A DNA stretch of 64,000 nucleotides from Fusarium oxysporum f. sp. lycopersici 4287 (taxonomy: Eukaryota; Ascomycota; Sordariomycetes; Hypocreales; Nectriaceae). The translations under genes were made by a program, and so were the position numbers. Below are positions 8,822 through 18,730 of this stretch, in pieces; the first letter of the stretch is position 1, and every line of letters begins with the position of its first letter. The DNA lies in the NCBI RefSeq assembly GCF_000149955.1, contig NC_030997.1, positions 558,001-622,000 on the forward strand, given 5' to 3'. A model generated the notes under the pieces. That model made no database searches. It had not been told where the DNA came from and saw nothing but the letters and a program-made list of their open reading frames with translations.

Positions 8822-10782
8822 CTATTCTCGAAGTGTATATGTCAACCTCTCCAACTTATCCTGCAAATTCCTAACAGACCAATGATCTGCCCCAAACATC
8901 TTGACCTTCCCGTCTCTCGCTACCAAGTACAGGTTCCTCGCCTCTCGGCGACATCCCCAAAGTTCCAGAATACCGCCCATTCTCTTCGCAACCCAGCAGT
9001 ATACAAAACTATGCTCCTCCCAATATGCTGCAGCTGTGCAGAGTAGTTGGCGGAGAATGTGAAAAGCATTGGAGAGATCCTGGTTGGCGAGTTCTATTCT
9101 TGCCGCAACTCTCTCTGGGGTTTCATCTGCGGGACTGTAATATGCAATGGCTTTACATTCATCCATAACCTTGAGCTGAGGGCGGTCTGGGTTTGGTGTG
9201 CATGACACCAAGATCTCTCGACCTCGCTCGTCGAGCAAATCGGCTTGGACAACGGCGTTCCATAAATACCCTACTGTTTCGACTTCTAACGGGCTATTAG
9301 CTGTAGTTCATGACCGTTACGTCAAACTTACCTCTGTAAAGACGCTTATGGTACTTCGCCTCTGGCTTATTGACCTGACTCTCCCAGTCCTTTTGGTGCC
9401 TTTCAAAGTACTCACGGTTTCTAGAACGGTTTGAGCAAATTCGAATACGTGATTCATTGATACTGCTTACCTACATTCTCAAAGCCTTCAATCTCTCCAA
9501 TAACTTCCGTTGTTCTGGAGTTCCGTCATCTCCAAGACTATATATATCCTCTTCGTCGTGCCGATTATCCAAGAGGCCAGGTTCTCGCACTGGCAAAACC
9601 TTCATGACATCCACGCATTTCTTCACCTGTCTCCCCACTTCGAATTTCTCCAGATATGCATCAGTATCAACCTCCATATCCTCTCTCCTCTTGTGATCGA
9701 ACAGCTTCACGCCTTCAAGACCTTGGTCCACGTTGAACCGGTAGTACCTAATGCTGTTCGAGCCAAATTGATCCGCAACGATTCGGTGTATTCTGTTAGT
9801 CCCAGTGACGATCTGCTTCATGGCGTCGACTGCCTTGATGGGTGCTCGGAACTTGGCGGTGACAGTTTGTATGACGGTGTCGTTGTCCATTCGGACGATA
9901 TGGCCCATGCCAGTACCCAGACTGAGAAATACTCCGACGTCGGAGTTGAGTGTTAGGTAATGATCGCCTTCCCAAAGACTTCTAGCCTCTTGAAGAATTA
10001 GATCGCTTGGGTTGTTGTACCCAAAGCCAGCATCCATGTATCGAACTTCTTTCCCAGGTGGACCATGAACGAAGGGCTCGAAAACGGTAAGTGCAGCTGA
10101 TGTCGCTCTCACAGCTTCCCAGATAGTCCACGCCTTAGGTCTCGGATCCTTGTCTTCGTTGATGTACGAGCGCAAAGCAGTAGCTGTTTGCTGAACTGCA
10201 TTTTGGTATGGGATAGTATAAACTACACTAAAACTCATGAGTTTAGTAGAGGCCATTTGACTGTGAACTGAGAGATACTCACGTGTTGCATGCATCATCG
10301 CCGAGAGGGTCGAGAAGTGGTGCATCCTCTTTACCTAAGTACTTCGCAACGACAGCCTTTGTCTCACGGACGAGGATCTTCTCATCGAACATGTACTCGC
10401 CGTTTCGTGGCTTTCCGAAGACAATGCTTCCAAGTCGCTGGTACTCGTTGATGCAGTCATCTATGCTCATTCGCATACGACCGAGCATCAGCGCGATTAT
10501 ACTATAAAGTAGGTTAACATATGTTCAATCAGCAAGTCATGGGGTTTTCTACCCGCCAGTGCTTGTGCCTCCGATCAGGTCAAAGTACTGATATGGCTGC
10601 AAGTCCTGTCGCTTCATTTTGGCCCCAAGAATGTCCATGACCCTTTTGAGAATTATAAGAGATGACAAGCCTCTTACACCACCTCCATCTGCAAATTCGG
10701 TTAGTTTGAGGACCAATTGAATTGCGCTCTTGATATTACCAAGTGAGAGGAACTTGAGTTTCTTCGAACTTTCATCTGACAT
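8822..10782 (-). CDS. Patatin-like phospholipase with an extra C-terminal domain
   Basis: Six exons in gene order: 10740-10782, 10553-10688, 10283-10501, 9475-10227, 9332-9420, 8822-9285, giving 567 residues. Patatins are acyl hydrolases with a Ser-Asp dyad. The oxyanion loop DGGGVRG (about 15-21), the nucleophile elbow GGTSTGG (about 55-61) and the Asp motif MDAGFGYNNP (about 198) are all present, so it should be active. After the patatin fold (to about 320) come a short charged region and about 170 residues without a family I recognise. In fungi such enzymes are often N-terminal parts of NLR-like incompatibility proteins, but no NB-ARC, ankyrin or TPR motif is visible here. The exon 4 donor (9474) was chosen because the frame otherwise stops at once and all later exons stay in phase. 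Confidence 0.9.
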
Positions 10783-11399
10783 GGTTGCGTGTATGGGGGC
10801 TAGGAAGAAACGGTCTGCTAGTAAGGATGTTGGTGATCAATGATCTAATGCAAGCCTTTAAACTTCCGTAGTGGGTTATTGACTCGATTTATAAAGGTCA
10901 ATGCTTGCCGATAATTATTGAAACAGTCAAGATCTTAAGAAGTAGGGGACCTTACACAGTATCGCACAGCCATAACCTCCGTCATCAGCGGCGCTCATAG
11001 AAATGTCTGGGATTTGTCCTTCAACGTTCCAGCTGCATACAATTACTGCATCATTTCTCTCAATTCAGCCCTGCCTAAGCCACTCAGTCACATGGCGTAT
11101 AAGCTTCAATAGATGCGTGATTTTGAGGCCTCCAAATCGGGCTGAGACAGCTGAAAGGCTTCCCATTCGCCGCCATTGTGATAAGACCAGTCCAGCCCTG
11201 CAGCTAAAGCGCCACAGCGTTTCAACCCGGAGAATGCGCCGCCGCCAAATATTGAAATCTGGGCGAACCGCAAGGCGTCCTATCACATGTCCTATTTTTC
11301 GTGCCGTTCCATCCGAGGACGGATATGAGGGACCTTGAATTGAAGAAAATGGCGACTGTGCCACTTTTTGCACGACATTCCAGATCAACTTTAGCCGCA
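10783..11399. other. Divergent promoter region between patatin gene and proline-rich protein gene
   Basis: 617 bases with no gene I can support. TCGGGCTGA near 11137-11145 is one base off the palindrome seen in the upstream cluster. An in-frame extension of the next gene back to 11301 has no clear homology. Confidence 0.35.
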
Positions 11400-12781
11400 A
11401 TGTCGACGACATCAACAGAAGACTTTGAGCGGTCTTGCGACCAGGTGTTTAACAAGTTACAAGAGCTAGCGCAAGAGTTGAAGAGCCATGATCATGAGGA
11501 GATTCATTTTAATATCGAGCATGCTGCTCAGTATGTGGAGCACAACAAAATCGGCGTGAAGTTCAAGGAGCAGGTTCGTCTTCTGAACGGCGACGTATCT
11601 TACGAGCTCATTTGCGCCATCAATGACTGCAATACGCACTTGAACGATTGTATGAGTATATGCAAGCGAATGGGGACACCAAGCTGGAGTACAGAGCAAG
11701 ATTCGCGACTTACCATGTCATGGACATTCGTTTATGCCAGTCTGAGCAAAGCTGGATTGATATTGAAGCTCAAGCCATTGGAAGCGCAGGCCTTTTTGGC
11801 GTTCAACAGGCAACAGCCGGTATGCATTCATACAAGAATTGAAGCATAGACTCTAATGTCCGTCAGTCCTTTGAACCCCCAACGATTAGTCGCCGAGAGT
11901 CTTTTATGAGTAACGCAGGCTCGGAAAACTTTACCATTGAGGGCCGAGCCGAGAGACGAGAGCGCGCAGAACGGCAACGGCAAGGCCAACGACGGGAACC
12001 GATGCTGGTCACTCCTACGGGAACAAGATTGAGAACCCAACCGAACCGCACGTCTGCTTCGGTCCGGTCTGTTGCTGCGAGCACGTCATCAGCTTCCTCT
12101 TCAACAGCATCACTTCGTTTACCCACAAGACCTGCTGTCCCAGAGAGGGAGAAGTGGGTGATAAACCCTTCGATAGTGAGTGTTCTTCATGATCCTATCT
12201 TCGACAATGTTAGCTAAGTCGCATTGCAGATCAGTACTCCCAGGACTCCACCACCAGAGTATACCCCAATACCAAAGGACACAAGACCAGTAATACCGCC
12301 AGACGAGAAGCCCCCTCTCCCTCCACCAACGCCATCTATGCCTTCACCTCAGCCATCAACGAAGTCTGTCCGAACCGTTGCTTCGGAACCTCAACTTGCA
12401 GCTCCAGGTCCTCCAAGCCACCATACTCATTACACTGGGAACGTGTTCCACATATACCAAGGAGTCCCAAACACACCACCGCCTCAGGCTTGGCATACTC
12501 CTCGGCATCTCCCGCAACAACCAGTACCGCCAATTTGGCCAGCGCCTTTCCAACAGCCAGTTCCACAACCATATCGACCGCCACGAGTCGCAGCGTATAG
12601 ACCAAGTCGGTTATCGCTTCGTGAGACAGCAGCGCTGCATCTTACGCCTATGCCTGGACTGGCGGTCGACATCATGAAGCCAGAAGCACGTTGTACTCAT
12701 GGGGTTAGGCACTTCAAGGGTCATCCACCGTGTCAGTGGGGTTGCTGTAATGCGCGGGGATGCGGACAGGTCTTTTACTGA
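11400..12781 (+). CDS. Uncharacterised protein with helical N-terminus, proline-rich middle and Cys-rich C-terminus
   Basis: Three exons (11400-11819, 11867-12175, 12230-12781) join in phase to give 426 residues. I do not recognise the family. Residues 1-140 are helical and charged (LQELAQELKSHDHEEIHFN), followed by an Arg/Glu/Gln-rich basic helix (RAERRERAERQRQGQRREP), a Ser/Thr-rich stretch, and about 110 residues rich in Pro with PPPEYTP and PPLPPPTP. The C-terminus has a compact cysteine pattern: CTHGVRHFKGHPPCQWGCCN then ARGCGQVF, which could bind metal or form disulfides. There is no signal peptide or membrane segment. The start at 11400 was chosen as the ATG before the conserved-looking helix; an earlier in-frame ATG exists at 11349. 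It faces the patatin gene head to head. Confidence 0.7.
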
Positions 12782-12907
12782 TGTAGCCTGACAGTAGATA
12801 GGCTCAATGCTCGCTTAGGATGGCTGTCTATACATTTCTATGAGTCGGGGCATGGGTGGTACTTGAAGATACAAACTTTGAATCCTTTGCACGTTGTCGA
12901 CAGGTAT

Positions 12908-13480
12908 CTAATGCGAATCTGGCAACTCCATCCCTCCTTGATCTTCTCCCAACGCACGGCCATTGATCTCGACCGGCGTTGCATGAAACAAGATGAAAAC
13001 AATCCTAGCCCACTCTTCAGTCCTGTTGAACCACTGGTGATTGGTACCTCTCTGGATCACAACATCTCCCGGATGAATAGTTCGGATCTCCCCTGAATCC
13101 AGCAAACATTCCAGCTCGCCATTGATAAGAATGCCGTAGTCGAGACTGACGGTGCGATGCATCTGCGACTTTGAGCCTGGAGGAATATCACAATACCGCA
13201 AGATGGTACCGCCATGCTTCACCAACCCCGACTTCTCTTTGTTTGCATAGGCCTCCTTGAATGTTGAAAGATCTTTGTCGTTTGCGAGTGGTATGGGTAG
13301 TCCTTCGGTGATGTAGCCAAGCTCAAAGTCGGCAGAGTTTCCTTCGCCTGCACTAATTTTCCAGAAGTTCAATGGCTCATCGAGGTCTTTAGAGTAACAT
13401 GATTTACCGCTCGAGTCATGAGTTGTGATGAAGCGGTGGATGGAGGGAAGCGGTTTCGGAGGGCTGGAGTTTGAAGACAT
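12908..13480 (-). CDS. Small cupin-domain protein
   Basis: One exon, 190 residues. The RmlC-like cupin fold is indicated by ILRYCDIPPGSKSQMHRTVS, LDYGILINGELECLLDSGE and HPGDVVIQRGTNHQWFN, i.e. the two conserved cupin motifs with a likely metal site from H (MHRT), E (GELE) and H (NHQW). Such single-domain fungal cupins act as dioxygenases, isomerases or decarboxylases, or only bind ligands; the reaction is not readable here. Two copies of CGGCCCGA (13636-13643 and 13677-13684) lie 155-205 bases upstream of the start, the same element as near the catabolic genes at 2.8-7.1 kb, so it may belong to that regulon. Confidence 0.88.
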   Translation of the reverse strand: MSSNSSPPKPLPSIHRFITTHDSSGKSCYSKDLDEPLNFWKISAGEGNSADFELGYITEGLPIPLANDKDLSTFKEAYANKEKSGLVKHGGTILRYCDIPPGSKSQMHRTVSLDYGILINGELECLLDSGEIRTIHPGDVVIQRGTNHQWFNRTEEWARIVFILFHATPVEINGRALGEDQGGMELPDSH

Positions 13481-13634
13481 GGCGTTTGGTTGGGTGGCTC
13501 TTCTTTGGGACTAGGATATTTCCTAGAGCATGTGAAATCAAACAATATCGAATTCCATACTTTATATCTTGTGTAGAGTTCGGGATGTGGAGAATACTCT
13601 CCAGCTCGGGATCGTTCTTAGTGTTGTCCGAAGC

Positions 13635-13684
13635 ACGGCCCGATGTCATTGACTTGACTGGGAGCCACAAAAAGATCGGCCCGA
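13635..13684. promoter_or_regulatory. Two CGGCCCGA elements upstream of the cupin gene
   Basis: ACGGCCCGA at 13635-13643 and TCGGCCCGA at 13676-13684. The second is a perfect TCGG-C-CCGA palindrome. The pair lies about four helical turns apart in the promoter of the minus-strand cupin gene. Candidate binding sites for the cluster regulator; not proven. Confidence 0.4.
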
Positions 13685-16612
13685 GTGTCCACAGTCTTGC
13701 CGCATGACCATAGTGACGATGCCCTCTATATGACCAAGACCCGTGTAGGCCTTTCGGTGCGGGACTTTGGTCGTTGTACTTTCTGCCGCTTTCCCGTATC
13801 GGCAGATTCACAATTTCTGGTAATCGCAGAAGGACAGACCTCATCAACAAAGAGGAACTGGGAGTCGAGTAACTCAGCTTTCGTCATGGTCGGTCAAGAC
13901 TTCGTCATCTTCGGTTGTAAGTCGAGTGGCAGTGGTCCAGGAGTGCTGAAACGGGTTTACACGCTCTGCTACACACGGATATGCGTTAAGTAACATCATG
14001 TAATGTTTGCTGTGACCTTCCGGCATAGCTCGTTGGACACCACAATGTAACGAGTCGGCAACGGCCGCTGTATCAGGGAGCTCAAGGTCTGTAAACACCT
14101 TCGAGTGCAGCCACAGAGGTGGAGCTGTTCTTCTGGGTGCATTCGTTGAATCAGCGCTACGTTGACAAGGAAAGGGCACGAAGGCGGCGTGCCGAAACTC
14201 AACGGACCCTCAAGGGCACAGAATTTTCACAAACGCGGGCTGTGAAGGTTTTAGCGAATTGTTCATCGGAAGTGGGCAATACTCAGTGAACTGCACGAAC
14301 GTCGAAGACGTTAAGAAAGCTTGGCGCTCGCGAATTGTCTCATTCATCGTTGTCGGAACAAATCCAAAGAATGTGTCCCAGAAACTTCATTGGCCCTGGA
14401 CGTCGTTGGGCTTCGGAGCAAGTACGGAACGGAAGTCCAACACACTAGCAAAGACTGTGTGAGTCTTGGAGTATATGTAGAGAGGCCCCTCGCGGTTGGG
14501 GATGCCATCGCCCTGGCCAAGATGTTGCAAGGTACCCTTTCGGCTCTGGGGTATCTGTCGACGGGTACAACGTCATAGTGACTTGAGCGCGACCGGCGGA
14601 ATCGCCATCAAGAACGAAGTGGTCATCAAAGGAAGACGCCGCTTTGAAGGGAAGGTCGGCTCGATCAGGGTCGATCATGACGAGCGAGGTTGAAATGCCA
14701 GACAGCCTTGTAATGATATCGAAGAGCGCTGAGTTGGGAACAATGAGGGTTGGGCTTTCTGGCGGTACGAGTTGAAACCTTTTGCGACTCTTGGTAACGG
14801 GACGGGGACGAAAACAGTATCAAAGGCGAGAAATCGTTCGATCGAAGGAGGGGTCCGAGTACAAATAACCTTGAGAAGCGCCCACGGTATGGCACTTGGG
14901 TCAGCAGGTAGCCGCTACGATGGTGCAGTCAGGCAAGAAAGAACAGGGCCACGTAATGCAAACAAGGAGAGTGGTGCAGTCATCGAAGCGAACTGAACAG
15001 CAGACAAGGGGAATGAAAAGGGGTTGACAAGTGACCTGATCAGAATGAAGTAGTTCAGAAACAAAGCAGAAGCTCAACAGAATAGGGGCTCTTGGAAACA
15101 GCAGCAGCTTTCGCAATGTAGAGCCTTTTCTAAGTACTGAGGGATTTTGTGATCAGGGCCTCGTCGTTGACGCAGAGTGTCGGCGATGCTTCCTGCTGTA
15201 GTATTCAACGGGGAAGTCTCGCCACGGAGCCCGCGACGAGTATTCTGAAGAAAGGAGTGCCAAGAAGACATAGTCGGTCGGAATCGAATGCAGCAGTCGA
15301 ATTGGAGGGTGACGGGGCAGTGAACGAGGCTGAATGTTCGGGACCACTTTCGAGCTTCGGCTGAGAGGGAAGAGGATGGGGCAACGGGGTGCATGGTTGT
15401 CGTGTTACTTTGTCGGGAATCCTGTGAAGGAAAGGCTTTCAAGCGCAGAGGCAATCGACTCGTGTTGGTATCATCGGGATGTCGCGGTCTGTCGGTGTTG
15501 TTGGGAGGAGATGGGCTTACAGGTGAATGGCGATAATGTTTGATGTTTGGAGAATGTTACGCTGAGATGTCACCGTAGGGAATGTTTTTCCTTGGGTCAG
15601 TACCACCAAGTGGCCCTCGTTGTCCAATACATTTCAGGAATATTGATTGCTAATCTCAAAGCACAGTCACAGTGCTCAGCTCGGGGTAAGACGAGGTACG
15701 TAGCGGTAGGGATCAGGTCCAGTTGATTCCCCACGCTTTGTCGTCACAGCCTGATCTTTGATGTACCCAGCTCTTTTCCTTTTCACATTCCCATCACAAC
15801 ATAAAGAGCAGTATGGCACTGAAAGACACGCGATCCTTCTCGCCGCCACTGCAATGAAGGCCGGATGGATGAAAGGTGAGAAATGACAGTCAATTGGCCA
15901 AGAGACACAGGAACAGCTACGGGGCAGATATCGAAGACGTGCATGCCGATAACGATTATTTTTTCTCATGTCCGGGGGAGGAGGGAGGAGACCTATCTAA
16001 CTTAGAGGGCGTAGTCTTGGGACAAAAGGACGTTAGACAACTCCTTACACTGTCTTTGACGGCATGAGCGTCGGGCATGATGCTGCTAGGCTTGACAAGT
16101 TCCACCTCACGGGGAATAATCTCTACAAGGACGACCTGAGCTTCGCAACATCAAGCAGTATGGACCATCTGGCCGGAAATCATCGAATGCAACTTCCCTG
16201 TTTGCAACACGATGGCCACTTGTTACCTAAATTGAAGCTCAGGCAATAGTCACCAAAAAAGAAATGCCCGAATCGTAGGGGTTCCAAATATCGGTTGGTG
16301 GTCTCACTGTGGGTGTCAAAATTGCAGTTGATTGGATGGAGGATCACTACCAAATTTTTACACTGCAGTTTGGTTACCCCATACCCACCTAGCAAGAATG
16401 TGGGCGGCTGCCGTAGCTAAGACCCGAGCTTATTTCCCTCCTCCGTTGGTTCCGTGGAACGCGGATGCCGATAAGATCTGCCGTGGAAATTCAACGGAAG
16501 CCCCACTTTCTTGAACCTGCACCAACTACCGTTCACCAACATGCCAGTATACGCCATGAGGATATAATGAAGACTGAGACCATGGAATAATATCAAAAAT
16601 CATTAATCAACA
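13685..16612. other. About 2.9 kb without a supportable gene
   Basis: Base composition is ordinary rather than strongly AT-rich, and many short frames of 60-126 codons occur on both strands, none with a recognisable motif or a chain of in-phase splice sites. The longest is a minus-strand frame at 15074-15454. No terminal repeats, transposase remains or tRNA were seen. It could be a long promoter, a non-coding RNA locus or an old relic. Confidence 0.4.
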
Positions 16613-18578
16613 ATGGAGTCCGAAAAAGTCCAAGTCATCATCTGCGGCGGCGGTTCCGCCGGCCTCACAGCAGCAATCTGGCTCGCCCGCTTTAACATCG
16701 ACTTCAAGATCCTCGAACGTCGCCCAGGCCCTCTCGAGATCGGCCAAGCAGACGGTGTGCAATGTCGCACTGTTGAAATCTTTGAGAACTTGGGTATTTC
16801 TGAACGCCTTTTGGAAGAAGCGTATCATGTCATGGAGGTAGCCTTTTGGTCGCCTGATGATAATGAAGGACTTGTGCGAAAAGATCTTGCTTATGATACG
16901 GAAGAGGGGTTGAGTCACCAACCGCATGTCATTCTTAACCAGGCGAGGATGAATGATTTGATGTTACAGGAGATTATTAGATTGAGGGGGAATGGGACAA
17001 GTGGGGTTTTGTATAATTCTCAGGTTGAGAGTGTGAGGATTGTAGATGATGAGGAGTACCCTGTTGAGGTTGTCACCATGCGGAATGGAGAACCTTACCG
17101 ATACCGCGCAAAATACGCCATTGTGGGTTCTATCCTCATCTTTCTCGTTTGTCTTCTAACGGGCAACAATTAGGGCTGCGACGGCGCTCACAGCACTGTC
17201 CGCAAATCTCTTGGCTTCAAAATGGTCGGCGACTCAAGCGACTCCGTTTGGGGTGTCATGGACGTCTACCCCGTCACCAATTTCCCCGACATCCGCAAAA
17301 AGGCCATGCTTCAGAGCAAAAGTGACGGAAATCTCATGATCATCCCGAGAGAGGGCGACGAACTTGTGCGATTCTACATCGAGCTCTCCGGAACCTCGGC
17401 CCGTGACGTCACTGAGCAGGACCTCATCAACAAGGTCAAGCGAATCTTTTACCCTTACGACATCGATATCGCACGAACGGTTTGGTGGTCTGCTTATGTC
17501 ATTGGCCAACGTCTCGCGGATCACTTTACGAAGGACCATCGTATTTTTCTAACCGGTGATGCTTGTCATACTCACTCGCCCAAGGCTGGGCAGGGTATGA
17601 ATGTCAGTCTCCAGGATGGCTTCAACATCGGATGGAAGATGGCCCATGTTCTCACCGGCCGAGCACCGCCTTCAGTGCTGGAGACCTATGTTCTTGAGAG
17701 ACAACAAACCGCTCAGCAACTCATTGAGTTTGATCGGTCGTTCAGCAAATTGTTCTCGTCTGAATATCGTAAAGCGAACGGGATCACGGCAAAACATTTT
17801 CGCGACAAGTTTGTGGAGGCAGGACGATATACAGCTGGCATGGCTACCAAGTACAAGCCATCCATTGTGACATCCCTGGAAGAAAGCGATAATAGCATTG
17901 CATCGGGATTGACAGTCGGGATGAGGTTCCCAAGCGCACCTGTTGTTAGACTGTCTGACACAAAGCCTATGCAGCTGAACAAGAACCTTGCTGCAGATGG
18001 GAGGTGGCATCTTTTGACTTTTTGTTCCGGAGATTTCGCTAGAAAAGGACTGCATGAGGTAAGTCTCCCATCATACAGTACCTTCGGCAACTAACGATTC
18101 TTCAGGTCGCCAGAGAACTTGGTAATCTCATCAAGATGTTCACCTCTGCTGGAGATCCTGTGGATAAAGTGTTCAGCCATACCCTTCTCATCAAGGCGGA
18201 GCGAAAGACCATCGAGATCGATCAACTACCGGAAGTCTTCTTCCCTCACACAGGTCCATATAATCTGAGAAGTAAGGGAGCCATCCCACGTTGCCAAGTG
18301 ATGATATACTGACAAGACCTCCGACAGATGTTCACCGGGTCTTTGTCGACGATACAAACCCATACATGCTGGGCTGCGGACAAGCCTTTTCGAAATATGG
18401 TATCGATGCGGAACAAGGCGCCATTGTCGTTGTTCGACCTGACTTATGTGAGTGTTCGATCTTCCAATCCCTTTCAGCTCATACTAATACCGCTCCAGAT
18501 ACTGCACGCGTTCTTAGCCTGTCTCAAGTCGCCAACCTGTTCACATTCTTCAAAGGTTGTTTGAGTAGCATTGGATAG
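16613..18578 (+). CDS. FAD-dependent monooxygenase of the phenol hydroxylase family
   Basis: Five exons (16613-17122, 17174-18058, 18106-18271, 18328-18447, 18499-18578) give 586 residues. It hydroxylates a phenolic or heteroaromatic ring using FAD, NADPH and O2. The FAD-binding GGGSAGLTAAIWLAR (about 11-25), the DG motif GCDGAHSTVRKSLGF (about 171-185) and the GD motif IFLTGDACHTHSPKAGQGMN are complete. The C-terminal thioredoxin-like dimer domain typical of phenol hydroxylase is present (NVHRVFVDD, YGIDAEQGAIVVVRPD, then TARVLSLSQV). The first intron starts GTGGGT, slightly unusual, but the joined sequence YAI-GCDGAH is the expected one. It sits alone between the gene-poor stretch and NoxC; a link with the deaminase cluster is possible but unproven. 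Confidence 0.93.
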
Positions 18579-18730
18579 ATAGTGAGGGTGAAAAATCTCA
18601 TACATCAAAATAATGTATTATCCTTTCTTATCCTGCAGCTTTCCATTGCATCCCGAATTTGAAGCCACCATTGTATTCATCAAGAAAAGCCCGTCTTATT
18701 AGTGTACTCAGGCATATTACAAGGTTCTAT

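Noticed and set aside
11400..11842. A frameshift in the proline-rich protein gene
   Set aside because: The first frame is open throughout and splices in phase to the next exon, so no frameshift is required.
15074..15454. Minus-strand frame of 126 codons in the gene-free stretch
   Set aside because: No start context, no splice partners, no recognisable motif; Ser/Arg/Cys composition is typical of non-coding frames.
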